DNA from: Lachnospiraceae bacterium
GTDB taxonomy: Bacteria > Bacillota > Clostridia > Lachnospirales > Lachnospiraceae
DNA length: 64,000 bases
NCBI GenBank assembly: GCA_017546025.1
Contig: JAFYYS010000027.1
Span: 43,716-107,715 of the forward strand
Direction of reading: 5' to 3'
The position numbers were made by a program, and so were the translations under genes. Under the pieces are notes generated by a model that ran no database searches, was not told the origin of the DNA, and saw only the letters and a program-made list of their open reading frames with translations. Positions 34,442 to 42,520 of the stretch are shown here, piece after piece (positions within the stretch are counted from its first letter, which is position 1; each line of letters begins with the position of its first letter).

Positions 34442-35101
34442 ATGCATATCGTAAAAACCATTCCGGTCGGACCGCTTGCAACCAATTGCTATCTGATCGG
34501 AAACCCGGAAACGAAAGAGCTTTTGATCTTTGATCCCGGCGCAGACGCGGCGGGCATCAAGAGTGCCGTAAAAGAGACCGGAATGAAGCCGGTTGCCATC
34601 TTTTTGACGCACGGGCACTTCGATCATGTCGGCGCCGTTAAGAACCTGAAGACCGAATACGGCATTCCGGTCATCGTCGGCGAAGAGGAGAAGGACCTGC
34701 TTTCGGATTCGGAGTATGTGCTTCCGCCTGTTTTCAGAGGAGAGTATCCGAACCCGGACGCCCTTTTGGTAACACCTGACCGGTGTGTCGCGAACGAAGA
34801 GCTTGTCGACATTGCGGGACTTTACGTAACCTGCCTTCATACGCCCGGCCATACGGCGGGCAGCTACAGCTATTTCTTCCCTGCGGAATCGATGGTTGTT
34901 TCCGGCGATACGCTTTTCATGGAGAGCGTCGGCCGGACCGATTTTCCGACGGGAAGCAACGAAGCTTTGATGAATTCCGTACGGAACGTGTTATATGAAC
35001 TGCCGGAGGAAACGATTGTCCTTCCGGGACACGGTCCGGCGACCAATATCGGCTACGAAAAACGCTATAACATTTTTACGTGGGCGAAGCGGGAGAAATA
35101 A
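34442..35101 (+). CDS. Metallo-beta-lactamase-fold hydrolase (glyoxalase II-like)
   Basis: A 219-residue cytoplasmic enzyme with the metal-binding motif THGHFDHVGAV (HxHxDH), LHTPGHTAGSYSYFF, SGDTLF and a final LPGHGPATNIGYEK. It resembles the YqgX/GloB-like hydrolases found next to relA and hemZ in Firmicutes. The substrate may be a glutathione-free thioester or other small thioester and is unknown. The start at 34442 has AAGGAG six bases upstream. The stop overlaps the hemZ start by one base. Confidence 0.88.
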   Translation: MHIVKTIPVGPLATNCYLIGNPETKELLIFDPGADAAGIKSAVKETGMKPVAIFLTHGHFDHVGAVKNLKTEYGIPVIVGEEEKDLLSDSEYVLPPVFRGEYPNPDALLVTPDRCVANEELVDIAGLYVTCLHTPGHTAGSYSYFFPAESMVVSGDTLFMESVGRTDFPTGSNEALMNSVRNVLYELPEETIVLPGHGPATNIGYEKRYNIFTWAKREK

Positions 35102-36627
35102 TGGATACGCTTGTTGAACTCAATCTGTTCGGAAGGGATTACGAGCAGGAAATGCGGCCTCTGATTCGGGCCTTTTTGCCGGGTGCGGACTTTGAAGTGA
35201 CGCACTACGAGGCCGAAGACGAGCCGATGCGGCTTGTTGTGGAGAAGGAGAAAGATCCGCTGATTCTTTCCTGCAATGCCGCCAACGATTATTCCTTCTG
35301 CATGCTGTTGATGGAGGACTGGTTCCGCATCCGCATCTACAAAAAGGGCGAGCTGATCGGCCGTGCCGATGCGGACAACGTGGATCCCGAGCGCAAGGCG
35401 TTTCGAAACCGCGTGGCAAGAGAAGTTTATCAGGTTTTAGCTGAGGACACGAAGCAGGCACTGCCGTGGGGCATCCTGACCGGCGTGCGCCCGACCAAGC
35501 TTGTTTATGAGGCAGTTGCGGACGGTAGGAACGAAGACGAAATCCGTAACGCCATGAAAACCGAATATCTCTGTTCGGATGTCAAGACCGAGACGAGCAT
35601 CACGATTGCAAAGCGTGAGCACGAGATTCTCTCGGGAATGGATTATCAGAACGGCTACAGCATTTACATCGGCATCCCGTTCTGCCCTACGACCTGTGCG
35701 TACTGCTCCTTTACGTCGTACCCGCTTTCGAAGTTCGGAAAGCTCGCGGACGACTATCTGGACGCACTTGAGAAGGAGATTGCCTTTCTCGGCACCTGCC
35801 GCCCGAAGCGCCGCTTAAGCACCGTTTACATCGGCGGCGGCACACCGACCGCGCTCAATGAAGCGCAGCTTGAAAGACTGCTTTGCATGGTTGACCGGTA
35901 CCTGCCGATTAGTGAAACCGTTGAGTATACGGTTGAGGCGGGACGCCCGGACAGCGTGACCGAAGCCAAGCTGAAACTCTTAAAAGAGCATAACGTTACG
36001 AGAATCAGCCTGAATCCGCAGTCCATGCGCCAGAAGACGCTTGATCTGATCGGACGCCGCCATACGGCGGAGCAGATTGTCGACGCGTTTCATATGGCCC
36101 GCGCATGCGGCCACACAAACATCAACATGGATATCATCATCGGCCTTACGGGTGAGAACCCGGACGATGTAAGCTATACACTCTCGGAGATTGCAAAGCT
36201 AAATCCCGAGAACCTGACGGTTCATACGCTTGCGTTAAAGCGCGCGGCAAGACTGACGACCGAGCGCGAGAACTATGCCGGCCTCGAAGCGACCGGCGTG
36301 ACCGAAATGCTTGAGAGAACCGTCGCATTTGCCAAAGAGCACGGCTACAAGCCCTACTACCTGTACCGGCAGAAGAACATGGCCGAGAACCTTGAGAATG
36401 TCGGCTATGCTAAGCCCGGCACGGAAGGCATCTACAACATCCTCATCATGGAGGAAAAGCAGACGATTCTGGCAGCAGGCGCCGGTGCGATGAGCAAGTT
36501 CGTATTTTACGGCGAGGACCGCATTGAGCGTGTGGAAAATGTGAAGAGTCTCACGGACTACATCGCACGCATTGATGAAATGATTGAACGCAAGAAGACG
36601 TTTTTGGAGAACAATTTCTCACAGTAA
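35101..36627 (+). CDS. hemZ: Radical SAM protein HemZ, coproporphyrinogen dehydrogenase-like
   Basis: A 508-residue protein: an N-terminal region of about 175 residues, then a radical SAM domain with GIPFCPTTCAYCSF (CxxxCxYC, 4Fe-4S site), YIGGGTPTALNEAQLERLL and EYTVEAGRPDSVT. The length and N-terminal extension match HemZ rather than the shorter HemW. The family is annotated as oxygen-independent coproporphyrinogen III dehydrogenase, but true activity of HemZ is uncertain and a role in heme handling is also possible. It sits in the conserved order with relA and hisS. Confidence 0.85.
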   Translation: MDTLVELNLFGRDYEQEMRPLIRAFLPGADFEVTHYEAEDEPMRLVVEKEKDPLILSCNAANDYSFCMLLMEDWFRIRIYKKGELIGRADADNVDPERKAFRNRVAREVYQVLAEDTKQALPWGILTGVRPTKLVYEAVADGRNEDEIRNAMKTEYLCSDVKTETSITIAKREHEILSGMDYQNGYSIYIGIPFCPTTCAYCSFTSYPLSKFGKLADDYLDALEKEIAFLGTCRPKRRLSTVYIGGGTPTALNEAQLERLLCMVDRYLPISETVEYTVEAGRPDSVTEAKLKLLKEHNVTRISLNPQSMRQKTLDLIGRRHTAEQIVDAFHMARACGHTNINMDIIIGLTGENPDDVSYTLSEIAKLNPENLTVHTLALKRAARLTTERENYAGLEATGVTEMLERTVAFAKEHGYKPYYLYRQKNMAENLENVGYAKPGTEGIYNILIMEEKQTILAAGAGAMSKFVFYGEDRIERVENVKSLTDYIARIDEMIERKKTFLENNFSQ

Positions 36628-36651
36628 ACCGCAAAGCGGTTGGGAGAGCAG

Positions 36652-37317
36652 ATGGATTATTCAAGAGAAATCGAACTGATTCGCAGAGTTGCCAACGACA
36701 TCCCGCAGGAAAGCGATATGCAGGGATTTCTTTCGCATGCCCGCGTGGTCAGCATGCTCTCCGGACTTGTTGCGGAGGAACTGGAGCTTCCGGAAGAGGA
36801 ATGCAACGACATCCGCGTTGCCGGAATGCTTCACGACATCGGAAAACTCACGCTTGCCGAGCAGTTATACGTACACGACGAGGAGATGCTTAATGTAGAG
36901 CATACGAAGTACGTGCGCATGCATCCGGCGATGGGCAACGAGCTGCTTCGTTCCGAGGGCAGCTATTCCGAAAAGGTGATTTCCTATATTGCATGCCACC
37001 ACGAGAACTACGACGGCTCCGGATATCCGAACCATCTGGAGGGCGAAGAAATCCCGTTCGGCGCGCGGATTCTCCGCGTGTGTGACGTTTTCTCCGCCCT
37101 TGTCAGCAACCGGACTTACCGGGCGGCGTTCTCGGTGGATGCCGCAATTGAAATGATGATAGAAGATGTACGGGAGTATGATATGAGGGTTTTCCTCGCA
37201 TTTCTCTCGGTCGTTCATAAACCCGAGTTTGCACAGGTTAAGGTGCTCATCGACATGGAGCAGCAGCTCGGACTTTACAATCAGGAAAAGTTAAGGAGGA
37301 AGGCTAATGAGCAATAA
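36652..37317 (+). CDS. HD-GYP-like phosphohydrolase
   Basis: A 221-residue protein with an HD-GYP core: AGMLHDIGKLTLAEQL, later MHPAMGNELL, HHENYDGSGYP and GARILRVCDVFSAL. The full HHExxDGxGYP motif suggests cyclic-di-GMP phosphodiesterase activity, but no sensor or receiver domain is attached. The start at 36652 is preceded by GGGAGAGCAG; a TTG four codons earlier is inside that site. It overlaps hisS by 11 bases. Its insertion between hemZ and hisS may only be positional. Confidence 0.82.
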   Translation: MDYSREIELIRRVANDIPQESDMQGFLSHARVVSMLSGLVAEELELPEEECNDIRVAGMLHDIGKLTLAEQLYVHDEEMLNVEHTKYVRMHPAMGNELLRSEGSYSEKVISYIACHHENYDGSGYPNHLEGEEIPFGARILRVCDVFSALVSNRTYRAAFSVDAAIEMMIEDVREYDMRVFLAFLSVVHKPEFAQVKVLIDMEQQLGLYNQEKLRRKANEQ

Positions 37318-38620
37318 AGTACAGCCGAGAATTCTGCCCGGCTTTATGGAACTTCTGCCGGAAGACCAGATTGCGTTCAACCGCATGTACGATACAATCC
37401 GCGGCGTATACGAGCGCTACGGTTTTCTGCCGCTTGACACCCCGACGATTGAGCTTTCGGAGGTGCTTCTCGCAAAGGCCGGCGGCGAGACCGAGAAACA
37501 GATTTACCGCTTTGACAAAGGAGACACCGACCTCGCGCTCCGCTTCGATCTGACCGTGCCGCTTGCACGGTACGTGGCGCAGCACCAGCAGGATCTCGTG
37601 TTCCCGTTCAAACGTTACCAGATGAGCAAGGTATTCCGCGGCGAGCGCCCGCAGAAGGGTCGTTTCCGTGAGTTCTACCAGTGCGACATCGATGTCATCG
37701 GACTCGATTCCCTGGATATCGTTTACGACGCCGAGATGCCTGCCATCATCTGCCAGGTATTCAAGGAACTCGATTTCGGTTCTTTTACGATCCGCCTGAA
37801 CAACCGTAAGGTTTTGAACGGCTTCTTCAGCGAGCTCGGCTATGCCGATAAGATCGGAGACATCCTCCGGACCATCGACAAGCTCGAGAAGATGGGCAAG
37901 GATGCCGTGAACGAAGAGCTGAAGGAATTCGGCGTGGCAGCAGGGGACATCGAGAGAATCCTTGCATTTATCGCAATCAAGGGCAGCAATGACGACGTGC
38001 TTGCAGCTTTGAAGGCGCAGGGCATCGCGGACGAGCGGTATCAGGCAGGCGTTTCGGAGCTCGAGGCTGTCATCGGATATCTTCGCCGCTTCGGCATCGC
38101 GGAGGAGAACTTCCGCATTGACCTGACGATTGCAAGAGGTTTGGATTACTACACCGGCACGGTTTTCGAAACGATGCTCAACGATTATCCGAGCATGGGC
38201 AGCATCTGCTCGGGCGGCCGTTACGACAACCTTGCGGATTACTATACCGACCAGAAGCTTCCGGGCATCGGCATCAGCATCGGCCTGACCCGTCTGTTCT
38301 ACCAGCTGAAGGAGAACGGGCTTATTAAGAGCAATGCGGGCAGCCTCGCCAAGGTCATCGTGATCCCGATGGGCGAGGATGACATGAACGAAGCCATCGC
38401 GGTTGCGGCAAAGGTACGCGGCGCGGGCATTCCGGCCGATGTATACTACCAGCAGAAGGGCATGAAGCAGAAGATGAAATATGCCGCAAGACTCGGCATT
38501 CCGTACGCCGCCATCATCGGCGAGTCGGAGCGTGCTTCCGCAAGCGTCATGCTTAAGAACATGGAAACCGGCGAGCAGGAATCGGTTCCGGTGAGCGAGC
38601 TTGCCGACCGTATCCGTTAA
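37307..38620 (+). CDS. hisS: Histidyl-tRNA synthetase
   Basis: A 437-residue class II synthetase. Motif 2 (FRGERPQKGRFREFYQCDID), the histidine-binding segment RGLDYYTGTVFE and motif 3 (GGRYDNLADYY, GIGISIGLTRL) are present, followed by the anticodon-binding domain (VIVIPMGEDDMNEAI). It charges tRNA-His in the cytoplasm. AGGAGG precedes the ATG inside the end of the HD-GYP gene. Next to aspS, as in most Firmicutes, although that aspS is of unusual type. Confidence 0.95.
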   Translation: MSNKVQPRILPGFMELLPEDQIAFNRMYDTIRGVYERYGFLPLDTPTIELSEVLLAKAGGETEKQIYRFDKGDTDLALRFDLTVPLARYVAQHQQDLVFPFKRYQMSKVFRGERPQKGRFREFYQCDIDVIGLDSLDIVYDAEMPAIICQVFKELDFGSFTIRLNNRKVLNGFFSELGYADKIGDILRTIDKLEKMGKDAVNEELKEFGVAAGDIERILAFIAIKGSNDDVLAALKAQGIADERYQAGVSELEAVIGYLRRFGIAEENFRIDLTIARGLDYYTGTVFETMLNDYPSMGSICSGGRYDNLADYYTDQKLPGIGISIGLTRLFYQLKENGLIKSNAGSLAKVIVIPMGEDDMNEAIAVAAKVRGAGIPADVYYQQKGMKQKMKYAARLGIPYAAIIGESERASASVMLKNMETGEQESVPVSELADRIR

Positions 38621-38676
38621 TTGCGGAAAATGTGACCTACAGCCTTCGGGCGCTGTGAACATAAGGAGAAACAGAA

Positions 38677-40038
38677 ATGGACAGAATTCAGATCAAAGAC
38701 GTGAAGAATTACGCCGGACAGGAAGTTCTTGTGAAGGGCTTCGCAGAGAACTGGCGTGACGGCAAATCGATGGCCTTCCTCGTATTGAAGGACATCACCG
38801 GCAAGGTACAGGTAACGATTGAGAAGGAGCTTCATCCGGACTGGGCAGACGAGCTTGGTAAGATTACGCTCGACTCCGTCGTATTTGTCACCGGAACCGT
38901 ACAGTTAAGCGATTTCGTAAAGCTGAACGGCGTGGAGATCATCCCGACCTCGATTCAGGTGGATTCGGTTGCGGCACCGCTTCCGATTGCGAGAGAGTAC
39001 ATTCCCGCAACGAAGAAGAAGGCTGCTGTTGAGAAGTCTTCCATCGACCAGAGAATCGACTACCGCTGGATTGACCTTCGTACCGATGCAAACCAGCTGA
39101 TGTTCAAGGCGCAGACCGAGCTTGTCAGAGCACTCCGCGATTTCGCGCTCGACCGTGATTTCATCGAGGTTCATACCCCGAAGCTGATTGGCGCGGCTTC
39201 CGAGTCCGGTGCCGACGTATTCCGTCTTGATTATTTCCCGAGCTACAATCTGCCGAACGCATACCTTGCACAGAGCCCGCAGTTTTATAAGCAGATGGCA
39301 ATGGCAAGCGGCTTCGAGCGTTATTTCGAGGTTGGCCCGGTATTCCGTGCCGAGAAATCGTTCACGAGCAAGCATGCGACCGAGTTCACCTGCTTTGATA
39401 TTGAGTTCAGCTACATCAAGTCCTTCGAGGATGTCATGAAGTTTGAGGAAGAGCTTCTGACCTCGGCCCTTAAGAAGGTGAAGGAAAAGTACGGCGAGCA
39501 GATTAAGGAGACGTTCTCCACCGAGGAGTTCGACGCCGAGATCATCGTTCCGACGACGCCTTTCCCGAGAGTAAAGCTTGCAGACCTTTACGATGCACTC
39601 GAGAAGGAATACGGCTACACCGTTCCCGATGAGGAGAAGGGTGATTTGACGACCGAGGCCGAGCACCTGAGCTACGAGTGGGTGAAGAAGCATTACAACC
39701 ACGAGTTCCTGTTCATCACCGATTACAGCGCGGAGAAGAGAGCGTTCTATCATATGCGTGACGAGAACGGCGTACCGCAGGGCTACGATTTGATCTGGCG
39801 CGGCGTTGAAATCACCACCGGCGCACAGCGTGAGCACCGCTATGAGATCCTTAAGAAACAGGCTGAGGAAAAGGGACTCGCGAACGATGTTAAGTTCTAT
39901 CTTGAGTTCTTCAAGTACGGCTGTCCGCCGCACGGCGGCTTCGGTATCGGCGTAGACCGCCTTACCATGCTGTTACTCGGACTTCCGATTAAGGAAGCCA
40001 TGTTCCTCTTCAGAGGACCCGCAAGACTGACACCTTAA
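38677..40038 (+). CDS. aspS: Archaeal-type aspartyl-tRNA synthetase, probably non-discriminating
   Basis: A 453-residue class IIb synthetase, far shorter than the roughly 590-residue bacterial AspRS because it lacks the GAD insertion. OB-fold anticodon domain at about 15-105; motif 2 (FEVGPVFRAEKSFTSKHATEFTCFDIEFS) and motif 3 (GGFGIGVDRLTMLLLG) match the archaeal/eukaryal form. Such bacterial AspS2 enzymes usually charge both tRNA-Asp and tRNA-Asn, with the GatCAB amidotransferase converting Asp-tRNA-Asn. AAGGAG precedes the start. The 56-base gap after hisS holds GGAAAATGTGAC and a small ACAGC/GCTGT hairpin. Confidence 0.9.
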   Translation: MDRIQIKDVKNYAGQEVLVKGFAENWRDGKSMAFLVLKDITGKVQVTIEKELHPDWADELGKITLDSVVFVTGTVQLSDFVKLNGVEIIPTSIQVDSVAAPLPIAREYIPATKKKAAVEKSSIDQRIDYRWIDLRTDANQLMFKAQTELVRALRDFALDRDFIEVHTPKLIGAASESGADVFRLDYFPSYNLPNAYLAQSPQFYKQMAMASGFERYFEVGPVFRAEKSFTSKHATEFTCFDIEFSYIKSFEDVMKFEEELLTSALKKVKEKYGEQIKETFSTEEFDAEIIVPTTPFPRVKLADLYDALEKEYGYTVPDEEKGDLTTEAEHLSYEWVKKHYNHEFLFITDYSAEKRAFYHMRDENGVPQGYDLIWRGVEITTGAQREHRYEILKKQAEEKGLANDVKFYLEFFKYGCPPHGGFGIGVDRLTMLLLGLPIKEAMFLFRGPARLTP

Positions 40039-40111
40039 TCTGACGGCTTATGCCGCAACACTATAAAAACAGAAATCTGAGACCGGCACAGCCGGAGAAA
40101 GGGGATTACCA

Positions 40112-41176
40112 ATGAGCATTGTAAAACAGAGTTTCGGAAAGACCAAGGACGGACAGAAGGCTACACTTTATACCATCGAGAACAAGAACGGCATGAAGGT
40201 TTCCTTCTGTGACTACGGTGCACTTGTTGTCGGCATTTATGTGCCCGACCGCAACGGCAAGATTGAGGACATTGCCCTCGGCTATGACGATGTCAGCGGC
40301 TACGAGCTGAACGGCTGCGGCTTCGGTTCCTTCATCGGCCGTCACGCAAACCGCATCGGCGGCGCTAAGTTCACGATTGACGGCAAGACCTATGAGCTTG
40401 CCAAGAACGACAACGGCATCAACAACCTGCACAGCGGCCCGGTCGGATACAACCATATGATGTATGACGTAGAAGTTTTCACCGATGAAGAAAGCACGAG
40501 CATCGCATTTTCCAGACTGAGTCCGGACGGCGAGCAGGGCTTCCCGGGAGACCTTGACGTAACCGTCACCTACACCGTAACCGACGACAACGAGCTTGCC
40601 ATCGAGTACTTTGCCGTAAGCAACAAGAAGACGGTCATCAACCTGACGAACCACACCTACTTCAACCTTGCCGGACAGGCAAGCGGCGACATCCTTGACC
40701 AGGAGGTCTGGATCAAGAGCAGCAGAATCACGCCTACCGACAAGTTCCTGATTCCGACCGGCGAGTTCCTCGATGTAACCGGAACGCCTATGGATTTCCG
40801 CACCCCTAAGAAGGTCGGCAAGGACATCAACGCCGATTTCGAGCCTCTGAAGCTTGCAGGCGGATACGACCACAACTACGCACTTGACCTCGAGATCGAA
40901 GAGGACGAGATGGACCTTGTGGCAAGCCTTTACGACGAGAAGAGCGGCCGCTTCATGGAAGTTTACACCGATCTTCCCGGCATGCAGCTTTACTCCGGTA
41001 ACTTCATGGGCAAGGAAACCGGTAAGGACGGTGCCAAATACGACCGCCGTCACGGCATCTGCTTCGAGACGCAGTTCTTCCCGAACGCCTGCAACACGCC
41101 TGCATTCGAGTCGAGCATTTTCGATGCGGAAGTTCCGTTTGACTATTGCACGGTTTACGCTTTTTCCGTAAAGTAA
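40112..41176 (+). CDS. galM: Aldose 1-epimerase (mutarotase)
   Basis: A 354-residue enzyme interconverting alpha and beta anomers of galactose, glucose or similar sugars. Family marks: GRHANRIGGAKF, NNLHSGPVGYNHMMYD, the catalytic His in NLTNHTYFNLAG, GGYDHNY, and catalytic Glu in CFETQFFPNACNTP. GAAAGGGG precedes the start. The 73-base gap after aspS contains two small hairpins (CGGCTTATGCCG, CCGGCACAGCCGG), so it may be expressed with aspS or separately. Confidence 0.93.
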   Translation: MSIVKQSFGKTKDGQKATLYTIENKNGMKVSFCDYGALVVGIYVPDRNGKIEDIALGYDDVSGYELNGCGFGSFIGRHANRIGGAKFTIDGKTYELAKNDNGINNLHSGPVGYNHMMYDVEVFTDEESTSIAFSRLSPDGEQGFPGDLDVTVTYTVTDDNELAIEYFAVSNKKTVINLTNHTYFNLAGQASGDILDQEVWIKSSRITPTDKFLIPTGEFLDVTGTPMDFRTPKKVGKDINADFEPLKLAGGYDHNYALDLEIEEDEMDLVASLYDEKSGRFMEVYTDLPGMQLYSGNFMGKETGKDGAKYDRRHGICFETQFFPNACNTPAFESSIFDAEVPFDYCTVYAFSVK

Positions 41177-41189
41177 AGCGTTCCGAGAT

Positions 41190-41708
41190 ATGAAATTAAT
41201 GCGTAAGAGTTTAATTTCGGTTTCCCTTATTCCGGTCATGCCTGGCATGACCGGAGTTTGTTATGCCGCTGCGTTGGCCATCCCGGATGTAATCCGGATT
41301 CCGATGGCTTACATCTATCTGGTCATGACCGGTGTGTTCGCCGTTGCGCTCGGCGTCGGTGCAGGGCTTTTGATCAGAAGGTGCATGGTTGAAGACAAGA
41401 ACAAAAAGTTCGGCGTGAAGGATCATGTCATCACGATTCTTCTGGTCGTTTTCGGGTTCGTGCTTTCGGGCGTGCTTGTCGGAATCCCGCTTTTCATCAT
41501 CGGAGCGCGCAAGGGCAAGGAGATTTATGACATCGATGTAAAGAAGAAGCGCAAGACCGGCGCAAACGGGAAGGCTTCTTCAGGCTATATTAAGAACACG
41601 CCGTTCAAGCCGCTCACCGAGGAGGAGCAGCGCGAACTGGAGGAGAAGAACAACGATTTTATCGCCAAACTGAGCGGTTTGCGCGATGAGGAGAAAAAGT
41701 CGGAATAA
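41190..41708 (+). CDS. Small membrane protein of unknown function
   Basis: A 172-residue predicted protein that I do not recognise. A basic start (MKLMRKSL) is followed by three hydrophobic stretches (about 9-32, 39-62, 77-104), and then a charged C-terminal tail of about 65 residues with a helical EEEQRELEEKNNDFIAKLS segment. The start at 41190 has a weak ribosome binding site (CCGAG), and a near-perfect 25-base palindrome occupies codons 15-22, so a later start (for example the Met at 41304) cannot be excluded. It lies 13 bases after galM. Confidence 0.55.
   Translation: MKLMRKSLISVSLIPVMPGMTGVCYAAALAIPDVIRIPMAYIYLVMTGVFAVALGVGAGLLIRRCMVEDKNKKFGVKDHVITILLVVFGFVLSGVLVGIPLFIIGARKGKEIYDIDVKKKRKTGANGKASSGYIKNTPFKPLTEEEQRELEEKNNDFIAKLSGLRDEEKKSE
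41231..41255 (+). repeat. Perfect 25-base palindrome at the start of a membrane-protein gene
   Basis: TCCGGTCATGCC and GGCATGACCGGA are exact complements around a single T; the practical hairpin is a 10-bp stem with CCTGG loop, followed by GTTTGTTATG. It could be the galM terminator, although it lies inside the next reading frame. The core GGTCATGACC recurs at about 41320. Confidence 0.6.
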
Positions 41709-41762
41709 CAATTTGTGAACTTTGGGATTTTTCACGATTTCGGGCTTTTTTTGTAATTTTAA

Positions 41763-41793
41763 CGGGAAAATGCCATAAAACGGCATATTTCCC
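41763..41793 (+). repeat. Hairpin upstream of the first non-coding unit
   Basis: GGGAAA-A-TGCC pairs with GGCA-TA-TTTCCC around ATAAAAC. The 41709-41823 stretch otherwise is AT-rich with GGGCTTTTTTT near 41744, which may be a weak terminator of the preceding gene. Confidence 0.4.
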
Positions 41794-41823
41794 TGAAAAA
41801 TCAAGCCAATTATTTACAGATTA

Positions 41824-41852
41824 TTAACAAAGCCGAAATACTATCCTAAAAT
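41824..41852 (+). promoter_or_regulatory. Promoter of non-coding unit A
   Basis: TTAACA (41824-41829), 17-base spacer, TAAAAT (41847-41852). The spacer end CCGAAATACTATCC and the following ATGTCCG are identical in unit B. Confidence 0.7.
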
Positions 41853-41858
41853 ATGTCC

Positions 41859-41983
41859 GCTATAATAAAGCTCAGAAAGGAACAGGAAACATTCCTACAT
41901 AAAACTGACATTTCCGATTTTTTCATATAATATTAGCCTAGCGGAGACGCTGGGCTACTCCTCTTTTTGGGGGAGTTTTTTTG
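41859..41983 (+). ncRNA. Candidate small RNA, copy A
   Basis: A predicted transcript of about 125 bases with no plausible reading frame. Order: TATAAT (41861-41866), hairpin AGGAA/TTCCT (41878-41896), GACATTTCC, an AT-rich linker ending CATATAATATT, a 9-bp hairpin AGCCTAGCG-GAGA-CGCTGGGCT (41935-41956), and a terminator ACTCC/GGAGT with seven T (41957-41983). The same order, with compensated base changes in the stems, occurs in copy B about 660 bases downstream. The unpaired CTCCTC of the terminator loop is complementary to Shine-Dalgarno sequences. Transcript ends are inferred from promoter and terminator. I do not recognise the class. Confidence 0.65.
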
Positions 41984-42011
41984 TTGCAAAGAAAACCTCA
42001 TATGGTATAAT
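41984..42011 (+). promoter_or_regulatory. Promoter of the small gene between the two RNA units
   Basis: TTGCAA (41984-41989), 16-base spacer, TATAAT (42006-42011), starting directly at the end of the terminator of unit A. Confidence 0.6.
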
Positions 42012-42041
42012 CATCCTTGCAGTTTACGTTCAGGAGGTATT

Positions 42042-42401
42042 ATGGAATTCTATCCGGAGAATCTCGGGGAGGAGTCGCTCCCCCTTGTCGGCGCCATGGG
42101 TGTCGAATATACAGTCGGTCAGGTGCGTGACATGATCACGGAGCTCCTCGGTCATCTTTCGGAGACGCCGGAGGGCGAGGAGACCGGTGTGACGTGCACG
42201 GCCCTTGTCCGTCTTTTGGCGTTCATTCTTCTGGAACCGGTGCCGCAGGGCGTGGAGGAACTGTCCGAATGCGACCGCTGGTCAGCGCTCCGGCTTTTAG
42301 ACCGGATTCGCAAACAGGAGAAGACGACGGACACCGAAAAGCAGCACATTTATATCATTCAGTTTTTGATAAAAGGGTACGAATGTCACGCCTGCAAATA
42401 G
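42042..42401 (+). CDS. Small acidic protein of unknown function
   Basis: A 119-residue protein that I do not recognise. The ATG at 42042 follows CAGGAGG at a good distance; an in-frame extension of 25 codons runs back through the promoter and was rejected. The sequence is acidic, predicted mostly helical (VGQVRDMITELLGHLSETPE, TALVRLLAFILLE, SALRLLDRIRKQEK) and ends GYECHACK with two Cys. No membrane segment or signal. It has its own promoter and a strong terminator and is enclosed by two copies of the candidate small RNA, which suggests that a block was duplicated here. Confidence 0.6.
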   Translation: MEFYPENLGEESLPLVGAMGVEYTVGQVRDMITELLGHLSETPEGEETGVTCTALVRLLAFILLEPVPQGVEELSECDRWSALRLLDRIRKQEKTTDTEKQHIYIIQFLIKGYECHACK

Positions 42402-42414
42402 TATTATCCCGCTG

Positions 42415-42441
42415 AAAAGCCCGTATTTACGGGCTTTTTTC
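42415..42441 (+). terminator. Terminator after the small gene
   Basis: AAAAGCCCG pairs with CGGGCTTTT around TATTTA, followed by more T. Confidence 0.9.
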
Positions 42442-42485
42442 AATATTTCTTTTGTGGAAAATACGACGGCAAAGTTAACAATTTG

Positions 42486-42514
42486 TTTACAAACCCGAAA
42501 TACTATCCTAAAAT
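42486..42514 (+). promoter_or_regulatory. Promoter of non-coding unit B
   Basis: TTTACA (42486-42491), 17-base spacer, TAAAAT (42509-42514), same spacing and spacer sequence as unit A. Confidence 0.75.
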
Positions 42515-42520
42515 ATGTCC

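Noticed and set aside
37304..38662. 452-codon minus-strand open frame opposite hisS
   Set aside because: hisS is unambiguous; the antisense frame has no family features.
41926..41931. Internal TATAAT of the RNA units (also 42588-42593) as a second promoter
   Set aside because: The distance to the nearest -35-like sequence differs between copies (15 and 19 bases), so conservation is better explained as RNA sequence.
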